This document shows positions 1-5,491 of a stretch of 7,216 nt of DNA, in pieces (the first letter of the stretch is position 1; every line of letters starts with the position of its first letter). The stretch is from Elusimicrobia bacterium RIFCSPHIGHO2_02_FULL_57_9 (GTDB lineage: Bacteria; Elusimicrobiota; Elusimicrobia; UBA1565; UBA9628). Where the stretch lies: NCBI GenBank assembly GCA_001800015.1, contig MGUO01000285.1, positions 17,200 to 24,415 of the forward strand. Direction: 5' to 3'. Under the pieces are notes generated by a model. It saw only the letters and a program-made list of their open reading frames with translations. It ran no database searches and was not told where the DNA came from. A program made the translations under genes and the position numbers.

Positions 1-265
1 GGATAGTCTGGCTAAAGGCCTTGTAGAAAAGAAGCTCGCCGCCTGCGTCAGCGAGGTGCCCGGCCTTATATCCCGCTATTACTGGGCAGGCAAGCTCCAA
101 AAAGATAAGGAAATCCTGCTGATCATTAAAACCCGCGCCCCTCAAGTGCCGGGAATCATCAGCTACGTTAAAAAAAATCACAGCGCCCAATTGCCCGAGA
201 TCATCAGCCTGCCCATCGCCGAGGGCGAAAAAGGCTATTTGGAATGGTTGCGTCGCCAACTCTAA
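1..265 (+). CDS. cutA: CutA1-family divalent-cation tolerance protein, 3' part only
   Basis: The reading frame is open from base 2 of the window and ends at TAA 263-265, giving 87 residues without the N-terminus; about 15-20 residues are probably missing, given the usual 100-110 aa. Visible CutA1 landmarks, in order, are a LVEKKLAACV segment with the conserved Cys, the S-x-YYWAGK strand, the E-x-LLIIKT strand, and a C-terminal PEIISLPI...GYLEWL block. CutA1 proteins are small, very stable trimers with a ferredoxin-like, PII-like fold. They were linked to copper tolerance in E. coli, but their biochemical role is not settled. The stop lies 22 bp inside the following maf gene, so the two are probably co-transcribed and translationally coupled. 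The usual HPYE-type motif before PE is altered here to HSAQLPE. The family call is strong; the function is inherited from the family. Confidence 0.9.
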   Translation, partial: DSLAKGLVEKKLAACVSEVPGLISRYYWAGKLQKDKEILLIIKTRAPQVPGIISYVKKNHSAQLPEIISLPIAEGEKGYLEWLRRQL

Positions 266-798
266 TTCTCGCCTCAGCCTCACCCCAACGCCGGACTCTG
301 CTTAAAAAGCTCGGCGTTGCGTTTCGCATCATCCCCAGCCGCGTCTCGGAGAAAAGCCGCGAAAAAAATCCCCTGCGCCTGGCGCGGGAGTTGGCGCGAC
401 GCAAGGCGCTGGCCGTGGCCCGGAAATACGCCGACGCCGCTGTGCTGGGAGCCGACACGATCGTGGTCTGCGGGGGGGAGATCATCGGAAAACCCCGCAG
501 CAAGAAAGAAGCCCGGAGCATCCTGGAAAAATTAAACGGACGCTGGCACAAAGTTTATACCGGGGTCGCCTTGGCGCGGGAAGGCGGGAAAATTATTTTT
601 GACGCCGTCGCGCTCAGCCGCGTCAAAGCCCACAAGCTTCCCTCAGCCGCCCTCGCGGCCTTGGCCGGCAAGCATATGGATAAGGCGGGGGCTTACGCGG
701 TTCAAGATAAAAAAGACCCTTTTATCTCGCGCATCGAAGGGGAATTGGATAACGTTATCGGACTGCCGCTAAAGGCGGTGCGCAAACTGCTTCGCTGA
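244..798 (+). CDS. maf: Maf-family nucleoside triphosphate pyrophosphatase
   Basis: This 184-aa protein is near the usual Maf length of about 190. Maf enzymes hydrolyse non-canonical or modified NTPs (dTTP/UTP, or m7GTP and pseudo-UTP, depending on subgroup) to the monophosphate and pyrophosphate in the cytoplasm, and are linked to cell-division arrest. The phosphate-binding loop ASASPQRRTLL is at residues 10-20. GADTIV at 69-74 carries the catalytic Asp71, and Lys83 lies in GKP. The block around residues 97-110 (LNGRWHKVYTGVAL) is typical. DKAGAYAVQ (146-154) and NVIGLPL (170-176) complete the family signature. The usual VDE after the first strand is VSE (34-36), a mild departure. ATG 244 is chosen because the P-loop must start within about 10 residues of the N-terminus; it overlaps cutA by 22 bp. 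The 3' end overlaps the oppositely transcribed kinase gene by 44 bp. The substrate subgroup (YhdE-like or YceF-like) cannot be decided by eye. Confidence 0.95.
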   Translation: MVASPTLILASASPQRRTLLKKLGVAFRIIPSRVSEKSREKNPLRLARELARRKALAVARKYADAAVLGADTIVVCGGEIIGKPRSKKEARSILEKLNGRWHKVYTGVALAREGGKIIFDAVALSRVKAHKLPSAALAALAGKHMDKAGAYAVQDKKDPFISRIEGELDNVIGLPLKAVRKLLR

Positions 799-2203
799 GC
801 AGCTCGGGCTGGGCTAGGGGCAAAATAAAGTAAAAACAGGCGCCCTTAGGCGACGCGTCCTCGATGCCGATCAGCCCCTGATGACGCAGAACCGCTTTCT
901 CGCATAGGGCAAGCCCCAAGCCCACGTTGCCCACATGGCGTTTCATGTCTTTTTGGAAAAATTTCCGAAAGATGTCGGGACGGGCTTCGGGGGGAACACC
1001 CGGACCGGAATCCGAAACGCTGATCTTAACGCGGTTATTTTGAATTGAAAGCGCCAGGGTGATGGCTCCCCCGGCGGGGGTGTGCTCGACGGCATTATGG
1101 GCCAGATTATCCAGGACGCGGCGCAACAGAGCCGGATCGCCCAAAACCAGGGCCTCGGTCCGTTTCGGGATATTCAAGGCGATTTTTTGCCCTCGTTCCA
1201 CGGCCACCAATTCAAAATCCTTGGCGCAAACCCCGAGCATCTCGGCCATATCCACGGACACCCGTTCGCGCAGCCCGCTAACCTCCTCAAGGCGGGAAAG
1301 CTGCAGCACATCCTCGACCATGCGGTGGAGGCGGTGGGCGGACATTTCCAGCAGATCGAATGTCCTTTGTTTTCCCTTAGACTTGCCGTTTAGGCCTTCC
1401 GCGATTTGTTCTTTAAGCAAGGCGATGCCGGAATGAATCACCGTCAAGGGAGTTTTCAGGTCGTGCACCAGCATGGCGGAAAGCTCCCGCTTTTCGCGCT
1501 CGACCTCGCGCCGACGCAGCATTTCCTCTTTCAGGGTGGCTCCTAAACGGTTGAAGGCCGCCACCAAGCGCGAGACCTCATCGCTTGAATCGTCGTTGCG
1601 GATAGGACGGAAGCCTTCCGGGTCGCGCGGCAGAGCCTCGATGCGCGGCACTAATCTGGACAAGCGCAGGCCGAACCAAGCGCCGATGAGCCAGGCGGCC
1701 AGGGTAATGGCTAAAAAAGCCATGACGCCGGCGCGAACCGCCGAGTTGCTGATTTCGCGCAAACGCTGTTCCAAAGCCGCGGTGTGAAAGCCCACCTGCA
1801 CCACGCCCTTGCCGGCGTCGCCCAGGCTCACCCGTTTTTCCACGTCGTAAATGCCGTCTTCGACTTTATCCAGCGGCAGCTCGGGGCGCGCTTGCCGGCT
1901 TAGGTAGCGCACGTCCCCGGAACGTCCGACCATGCGGCGGCCGCTTCTGTCCCTGACCACGATGGTCGCGATGCCGGTTTGGCGCACCATATGTTCAAGG
2001 CGCCGGCCCAAGCGTCCCGTCTCGCCTGTTTTAAAATGATCCTCGACGATGAGCCGGACGGCCTCGGCGATTCCCTGGGTCATGTCGTTGACCAGGGCAT
2101 AGCTCTGCTGGCGGATGGTGCGCGAATAGCGAACTTGGAATCCGCCGGCGATGGCCAAACCGAACAGGGAGAAGACCAGCGTCAGGCGGTGGCTGAGCTT
2201 CAT
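755..2203 (-). CDS. Two-transmembrane HAMP sensor histidine kinase
   Basis: This 482-aa membrane kinase senses an unknown signal and autophosphorylates a His, to be passed to a response regulator. Domains in order: TM1 (about 7-24); a periplasmic sensor region (about 25-155, with a CACHE/PAS-like strand IVVRDRSGRR at 81-90); TM2 (about 158-179); HAMP (about 180-232, with the DEV turn at 208-210); HisKA with the H-box LVHDLKTPL and phospho-acceptor His247; and HATPase_c with the N-box DNLAHNAVEH (365-374), G1 box DSGPGVP (398-404) and G2 box VGLGLAL (427-433). All catalytic motifs look intact. ATG at 2203 is the only start that keeps TM1 whole; the Shine-Dalgarno is poor. No response regulator lies next to it: the only receiver in the window is CheY about 3.2 kb away, so it is an orphan here. 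Residues from about 465 form a non-conserved tail written mostly antisense to the end of maf. Confidence 0.95.
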   Translation of the reverse strand: MKLSHRLTLVFSLFGLAIAGGFQVRYSRTIRQQSYALVNDMTQGIAEAVRLIVEDHFKTGETGRLGRRLEHMVRQTGIATIVVRDRSGRRMVGRSGDVRYLSRQARPELPLDKVEDGIYDVEKRVSLGDAGKGVVQVGFHTAALEQRLREISNSAVRAGVMAFLAITLAAWLIGAWFGLRLSRLVPRIEALPRDPEGFRPIRNDDSSDEVSRLVAAFNRLGATLKEEMLRRREVEREKRELSAMLVHDLKTPLTVIHSGIALLKEQIAEGLNGKSKGKQRTFDLLEMSAHRLHRMVEDVLQLSRLEEVSGLRERVSVDMAEMLGVCAKDFELVAVERGQKIALNIPKRTEALVLGDPALLRRVLDNLAHNAVEHTPAGGAITLALSIQNNRVKISVSDSGPGVPPEARPDIFRKFFQKDMKRHVGNVGLGLALCEKAVLRHQGLIGIEDASPKGACFYFILPLAQPELLSEAVCAPPLAAVR

Positions 2204-2216
2204 GGGAGCATCTCTA

Positions 2217-2246
2217 TCGGCAAGTTTAGCTCTTTTTAGCTATACT
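2217..2246 (+). promoter_or_regulatory. Candidate sigma70-type promoter for the Yip1-like/pteridine operon
   Basis: The 57-bp gap between the divergent kinase and Yip1-like genes holds TATACT at 2241-2246 (5 of 6 to the -10 consensus). TCGGCA at 2217-2222 matches 4 of 6 of the -35 consensus with an 18-bp spacer. Transcription would begin near 2253, only about 8 nt before ATG 2261, and no Shine-Dalgarno is visible. TTTAGCT occurs twice, at 2225-2231 and 2235-2241, ten bp apart on one helix face, between the two boxes; this could be a regulator contact but is too short to be sure. Confidence 0.45.
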
Positions 2247-2260
2247 GTGCACTGTTAATC

Positions 2261-3259
2261 ATGTCCGATTCGCCGCCCTACGGCCTGCCTGACTTGCTGC
2301 GGGATACCTTGACCGCGCCATTGCGCCCCGGCGCACTTTTCGAGCAAAAGGCGCGCGCGCCTGCGCCCGGCTACCTCATCATGGCCGCCAATGTCACTGT
2401 TTTTACGATCGCCATGTTCGCCATCAACGCGGCTTATTTTGCCATGAAGTTCCCGATGATTTTCTCCGCTGGGATTGCTTGGATTCCCACGGCTTTAGCC
2501 GGAATAGTCATGGCAGTCATGGGAAGCTTTATTTTGGCCGGACTGGTGCACGCCTTGGCCTTGATGGCCGAAGGCCAAGCGCCCTACGCGCGCAGCTACC
2601 AAATCGTCTCGCTTCTCTCCCTTATCGGCCCCTTGCAGGCGCTGAGCGCGTGGATCTCGGGAACCTGGCTGGTTGCGCCGCTGGTAGGAGCCTGCCTGAG
2701 CGTTATCGGGTTAGAGCGGCTGCATAAATCGCAGCCCCTCAAAACGCGCGTCTTGGTCTGCGCTTTGACTCTCTTCGCTCTGATCGGTGCGCGCTGCGCG
2801 GTGAGCAGGTTGGAACAACAAGCCGCGCTTTTCCAAACGCTGCGGGCTTTGCCACAAGCTCCGGCCCAAGCGCAAAATCATCCGCCGGAGCCGATCTTGC
2901 CGCAATCCCAGCCCGCCAACCCTGCGGCGCCGCAAGCAGCCCCCTCCAGCCTGGACATGATCCGTGCTCCCCAGATGGACGCGCAACAACAAGCCCCGGC
3001 GGCGAGCTATCAGACGCCCGCGCCCATTCCAAAGGAAGGAGTGGACATGTTCGATTCGATGATGCCGATGCTCGACAATCCGGCTCTGACCAAGGGCCTG
3101 AGTCCCCGGCAAACCAAACAGATGGAGAAACTCAAAGCCCTGATGCGGCAGCTGCAGCAGGATATAAGAAAATCCATGACTCCCGAGCAAAGAGCCAAAA
3201 ACCTGATGGAATTCCAGCAAGCGACGGGGGAGCTTATGAAAAATATGCCCGTGCGATGA
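2261..3259 (+). CDS. Yip1-like polytopic membrane protein with Pro/Gln/Ala linker and helical tail
   Basis: This is a 332-aa membrane protein of unknown function. The N-terminal segment DLLRDTLTAPLRPGALFE (11-28), followed by about five hydrophobic segments (roughly 40-62, 73-102, 113-132, 135-150 and 162-180), resembles the bacterial Yip1 domain in layout. Yip1 proteins act in membrane trafficking in eukaryotes, but the bacterial members have no firm role. Residues about 195-258 are low complexity, rich in Pro, Gln and Ala, and look disordered. Residues about 278-328 are charged and amphipathic, predicted helix or coiled coil. ATG 2261 is chosen because the Yip1-like N-terminus begins right after it and a -10 box lies 14 nt upstream; there is no Shine-Dalgarno. 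Its TGA overlaps the start codon of the next gene (ATGA), so it is the first gene of an operon with two pteridine-type enzymes. The link between a membrane protein and pterin enzymes is unexplained. The Yip1 assignment is moderate; membrane location is strong. Confidence 0.75.
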   Translation: MSDSPPYGLPDLLRDTLTAPLRPGALFEQKARAPAPGYLIMAANVTVFTIAMFAINAAYFAMKFPMIFSAGIAWIPTALAGIVMAVMGSFILAGLVHALALMAEGQAPYARSYQIVSLLSLIGPLQALSAWISGTWLVAPLVGACLSVIGLERLHKSQPLKTRVLVCALTLFALIGARCAVSRLEQQAALFQTLRALPQAPAQAQNHPPEPILPQSQPANPAAPQAAPSSLDMIRAPQMDAQQQAPAASYQTPAPIPKEGVDMFDSMMPMLDNPALTKGLSPRQTKQMEKLKALMRQLQQDIRKSMTPEQRAKNLMEFQQATGELMKNMPVR

Positions 3260-3993
3260 GGCTTCAGGGAAAAGTCGTGCTCATCACCGGGGCCGCCCGC
3301 CGCGTGGGACGGGCCATAGCCCTGGCTCTGGCCCGGAGAGGCGCGCGCATCGCCGTGCATTACAACCGCTCCAAAGCCGACGCCGAGAGGCTGGCTTCGG
3401 AGCTTCGCGAAAGCAACGGCTCCGAGAGCATAATCGTCAAAACCGACTTAAACGACACCCGGGCGATTAAGGGACTGGTGGAAGCGGTCGTGAAACATTT
3501 CGGCGCCATTCATGTGCTCATCAATAACGCCTCGCTCTATGAGAAAAACGCCTTCGGCTCAACGTCCATCAAGGACTGGGACAGCCACATGGACGTCAAC
3601 GCGCGCGCGCCTTTTTTCCTGAGCCAGGCCGTAGCCCCCGTCATGCAAACGCAGGGCGAGGGCAAAATCATCAATATCGCGGATTGGTCGGCCTTAAGGC
3701 CTTACGCGGACTATATTCCCTATTGCGTGTCCAAGGCGGCGCTGTTTTGCTTGAATACCGCCCTAGCCAAGCAGCTGGCGCCGCAAATCCAGGTCAACGC
3801 CATCATGCCCGGCCCGGTTCTTCTGCCCGATAATTTTAGCGCCCGCGCGCGCAAGACCGCGGCCCAGGCCACCCCGCTTAAGCGCCTGGGCAGCCCCGAG
3901 GACGTGGCCCAGGCGGCGCTCTATCTGATCGAATCCGGGGATTTCATCACGGGAGCCGCCATTCCCGTGGATGGGGGGAGGCTCATCGCCTAA
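3256..3993 (+). CDS. Pteridine reductase-like short-chain dehydrogenase (PTR1/FolM type)
   Basis: This 245-aa Rossmann-fold reductase is full length for an SDR. The nucleotide-binding loop TGAARRVG is at 11-18, and HYNRS (35-39) after the second strand is the Arg/Ser arrangement expected for NADPH. Asp64 and NNAS (90-93) follow. The active site is Asp143-Tyr156-Lys160, with Asp at the position (Tyr minus 13) where ordinary SDRs carry Ser. The same replacement and spacing define the pteridine reductase PTR1 of Leishmania (Asp181-Tyr194-Lys198), and FolM has the same arrangement. The C-terminal part has VNAIMPGPVLLPD (180-192) and VDGG (238-241). The predicted role is NADPH-dependent reduction of a dihydropterin, or dihydrofolate, to the tetrahydro form in the cytoplasm. 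ATG 3256 overlaps the TGA of the membrane-protein gene. One base separates its stop from the ATG of the PTPS/QueD gene, a second pterin enzyme, which supports the substrate class. The exact substrate is not determinable. Confidence 0.9.
   Translation: MRLQGKVVLITGAARRVGRAIALALARRGARIAVHYNRSKADAERLASELRESNGSESIIVKTDLNDTRAIKGLVEAVVKHFGAIHVLINNASLYEKNAFGSTSIKDWDSHMDVNARAPFFLSQAVAPVMQTQGEGKIINIADWSALRPYADYIPYCVSKAALFCLNTALAKQLAPQIQVNAIMPGPVLLPDNFSARARKTAAQATPLKRLGSPEDVAQAALYLIESGDFITGAAIPVDGGRLIA
3977..3981 (+). promoter_or_regulatory. Shine-Dalgarno for the PTPS/QueD gene
   Basis: GGAGG, at the end of a longer G-rich run starting at 3973, sits inside the last codons of the reductase gene, 13 nt before ATG 3995. 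The spacing is a little long. It favours ATG 3995 over the in-frame ATG 3971, which lies upstream of this site and would add eight residues (MGGGSSPK) not seen in the family. Confidence 0.5.
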
Positions 3994-3994
3994 A

Positions 3995-4396
3995 ATGTTC
4001 TTTGTCGCTAAAATCATCCATTTCTGCTACGGGCACCGGCTTCTGGAATACACCGGCAAGTGCCGTCATCCCCACGGCCACAACGGGAAAATCGAGATCA
4101 CCATGCGGGCCAAAAAGCTCGACAAACTAGGCATGGTGATGGATTTCGAGGATATCAAGACCACGATTCAAAAATGGGTGAACACCGAACTCGACCATAA
4201 AATGCTGCTCAACGCGGAGGATCCCTTGGTCGCAATCCTCCGCGGCCTGGGCGAACCGGTGGTGACCACCAAAGGCAACCCTACCGCAGAGAACATAGCC
4301 AAGCTGATCTTCAATCACGCCAAAAACCAAAAACTTCCGGTTGTCTCGGTCAAGCTCTGGGAAACCGTCAACTCCCACGCCGAATACCGGGGCTAG
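3995..4396 (+). CDS. 6-pyruvoyl-tetrahydropterin synthase / QueD family enzyme
   Basis: This 133-aa T-fold enzyme acts on 7,8-dihydroneopterin triphosphate. QueD forms 6-carboxy-tetrahydropterin for 7-deazaguanine/queuosine synthesis; PTPS forms 6-pyruvoyl-tetrahydropterin for biopterin-type cofactors. Zinc ligands are His14 (in YGHRL) and His27 and His29 (in HPHGH). The catalytic triad is Cys23 in the C-x3-HGH motif plus Asp67 and His68 in LDHKMLL. NPTAEN (95-100) is conserved, and Glu123 in WET is the pterin-anchoring Glu. The intact Cys argues against the PTPS-III folate-bypass type, which has Glu there. ATG 3995 is chosen: it places the first strand normally, and the gene then starts one base after the reductase stop. 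The usual neighbours queC, queE and folE are absent; the only pterin neighbour is the PTR1-like reductase. QueD and PTPS activity cannot be told apart here, so no symbol is given. Confidence 0.92.
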   Translation: MFFVAKIIHFCYGHRLLEYTGKCRHPHGHNGKIEITMRAKKLDKLGMVMDFEDIKTTIQKWVNTELDHKMLLNAEDPLVAILRGLGEPVVTTKGNPTAENIAKLIFNHAKNQKLPVVSVKLWETVNSHAEYRG

Positions 4397-4404
4397 CCCT
4401 AGCC
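4391..4404. terminator. Short palindrome joining two convergent stop codons, possible weak bidirectional terminator
   Basis: GGCTAG (4391-4396) is followed after CC by CTAGCC (4399-4404), a perfect 6-bp inverted repeat. The TAG stop of the PTPS/QueD gene is the end of the left arm and the TAG stop of cheC is the start of the right arm. The stem is short and the loop must open to four bases to fold. Only a weak T-run (GTTTAT) follows on the + strand, so termination strength is doubtful. Confidence 0.3.
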
Positions 4405-5016
4405 GTTTATGGAAACGGTGGAAACAAGTTCTTTGAGGTATTGGCCGCTGGCAATAACCAAATAGTCGCAGTCCGCCAGCAAACTGCCCGCGTACATGGT
4501 GATGCGCACCATCAAAACGTGATCGCTGCTCCCTATCTGCTTGTTTAAATCCTCCAACGCCCCAGCCAACAGTTTCTCCTTGGTGCCCTCCCGGTATTGA
4601 GGAGCGGCGGCCATAATCATGGTCTTGGAGCAATCAGCCAGGGTGTTCAGGAAAGAACCGACAAGGATATTTCCAGCTTCTTCCAGCATGATACGGTTGG
4701 CTTCGGCCATTTTGGCCATATCGATGTTATAAGCCTCGCCCAGGGCCTTGATCAGGGATTTCGAGCTCTCGGCGGAAAACATGACCAGGAAATGAAGAGG
4801 GCAGCTCTTTTGGGTCGTGACATGCACACCCCTGTAATGCGAAGCATCATTGGCGAACTCCTTCAGGAAACGCTCCGGCGCGCCATCCTTGAGGCTGACG
4901 CTGACCACCTCCCATTCTGTGTGGGAGAGTTTGGCCATGGAGTCGATGCTCTTGCGGATCCCCGAATCCAACAGCTGTTCCAGGGTCTTGCGTTCCCAGT
5001 CGGTGAGATTTAACAT
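4399..5016 (-). CDS. cheC: CheC-like CheY-P phosphatase with one recognisable active site
   Basis: This 205-aa protein matches CheC length (about 200-210). CheC removes phosphate from CheY-P in the cytoplasm, and in Bacillus it binds CheD, which stimulates it. The second-half site is clear: Glu113-x2-Asn116 in EEAGNILVGSF, followed exactly 22 residues later by Pro139, the ExxN-x22-P phosphatase motif; the small residue usual four places before Glu is Ile109. The first-half site, expected near residues 12-20, reads TLEQLLDSGIRK. The Asn is lost and no Pro follows at the right distance, so only one site seems active. It starts 7 bp after the stop of cheY on the same strand and has no clear Shine-Dalgarno, so the pair should be one operon with coupled translation. 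Its end is 2 bp from the convergent PTPS/QueD gene. A CheX or truncated FliY-like relative is a less likely alternative. Confidence 0.85.
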   Translation of the reverse strand: MLNLTDWERKTLEQLLDSGIRKSIDSMAKLSHTEWEVVSVSLKDGAPERFLKEFANDASHYRGVHVTTQKSCPLHFLVMFSAESSKSLIKALGEAYNIDMAKMAEANRIMLEEAGNILVGSFLNTLADCSKTMIMAAAPQYREGTKEKLLAGALEDLNKQIGSSDHVLMVRITMYAGSLLADCDYLVIASGQYLKELVSTVSING

Positions 5017-5023
5017 GCCGATT

Positions 5024-5386
5024 TCAATGGGTTAAAGCGCCCTTCAAGACCTTCTCGAACTCTTCAACGGTAAATGGCTTATGGAGTATGGCGGTGGCGC
5101 CGAGCTCCATGACTTGGGCATCCACCTTATCCTGGCCGCTGGCCGTGACCACGACGACCTTGACCTGCGTATCATCCTGGCGGATATTTTTAAGAATCTC
5201 CAAGCCTGATTCTCCGGGCAGGACCAAGTCCAGGGTGATTAGCTCAGGACGCAGGGATTTATAAGATTCCATGGCTTGCACGGCGTTTTCGGCCTCTCCG
5301 ACCACATCATGGCCGAATTTATAGAGCATGCCCCTAAGCATGGTGCGGGCAAAACGGGAATCGTCCACCACAAGAACCTTGGCCAT
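5024..5386 (-). CDS. cheY: CheY-like single-domain response regulator
   Basis: This 120-aa stand-alone receiver domain has acidic residues Asp8-Asp9, phospho-acceptor Asp53, Thr81 and Lys103 in KPF. Such proteins take phosphate from CheA and bind the flagellar switch. ATG 5386 is preferred to an in-frame TTG at 5422 because the protein then begins directly with strand one (MAKVLVVDD), and because that TTG is the -35 box of a consensus-like promoter whose start site falls at ATG 5386. The mRNA would be leaderless. cheC follows 7 bp downstream and encodes a phosphatase for this protein; the receptor gene is divergent. An oddity is that the aromatic switch position (Tyr106 of E. coli CheY, three before the conserved Lys) is Ile100 here. 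It could be an adaptor receiver rather than the motor-binding CheY, but the neighbourhood supports chemotaxis. Confidence 0.92.
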   Translation of the reverse strand: MAKVLVVDDSRFARTMLRGMLYKFGHDVVGEAENAVQAMESYKSLRPELITLDLVLPGESGLEILKNIRQDDTQVKVVVVTASGQDKVDAQVMELGATAILHKPFTVEEFEKVLKGALTH

Positions 5387-5393
5387 AGCCGGA

Positions 5394-5422
5394 AGTATAA
5401 AGGCGGAATCGCCATCAGTCAA
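5394..5422 (-). promoter_or_regulatory. sigma70-like promoter of cheY-cheC, predicting a leaderless mRNA
   Basis: On the - strand, TTGACT (5422-5417, 5 of 6 to consensus) is separated by exactly 17 bp from TATACT (5399-5394, 5 of 6). Only seven bases lie between the -10 box and ATG 5386, so the first transcribed base should be at or next to the A of the start codon. No Shine-Dalgarno exists upstream of that ATG, which fits leaderless translation. Confidence 0.75.
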
Positions 5423-5453
5423 GGGCGAAATTGTTAAAAAGCTTTGCTGAGCA

Positions 5454-5481
5454 TTGACTTTACACTATTTATCTGTTAAAT
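5454..5481 (+). promoter_or_regulatory. Candidate promoter of the chemoreceptor gene, very short leader
   Basis: TTGACT at 5454-5459 is identical to the -35 box of the divergent cheY promoter. A weaker -10, TTAAAT at 5476-5481, follows a 16-bp spacer. Transcription would begin near 5488, about 4 nt before ATG 5492, and the sequence before the ATG is AT-rich with no Shine-Dalgarno. The perfect inverted repeat TGCTGAGCA (5445-5453) abuts the -35 box and overlaps the palindrome AAAGCTTT (5438-5445), a possible operator. Confidence 0.5.
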
Positions 5482-5491
5482 CAATCAATAA

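Noticed and set aside
2247..2252. GTGCAC palindrome just after the -10 box of the Yip1-like operon as an operator
   Set aside because: The symmetry breaks within a few bases on either side; six bp alone is expected by chance.
2711..3220. 169-aa open frame on the - strand inside the Yip1-like gene
   Set aside because: It is antisense to the GC-rich Pro/Gln/Ala linker region, which naturally leaves the opposite strand free of stops; rich in Arg, Leu and Gly with no motif.
3971..3994. Upstream ATG 3971 as start of the PTPS/QueD gene
   Set aside because: It overlaps the reductase end, lies before the GGAGG site and adds MGGGSSPK, which is not family-like.
3995..4396. PTPS-III folate-bypass assignment
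   Set aside because: That subgroup replaces the catalytic Cys by Glu; here Cys23 in C-x3-HGH is intact, so a QueD/PTPS-type activity is more likely.
4127..4633. 168-aa open frame on the - strand spanning the PTPS/QueD and cheC ends
   Set aside because: It is antisense to well-supported PTPS/QueD motifs and overlaps cheC in another frame; composition is that of a shadow frame and no domain is recognisable.
5387..5422. N-terminal extension of cheY starting at TTG 5422
   Set aside because: The bases are the -35/-10 promoter, and receiver domains begin directly with the MAKVLVVDD-type strand.
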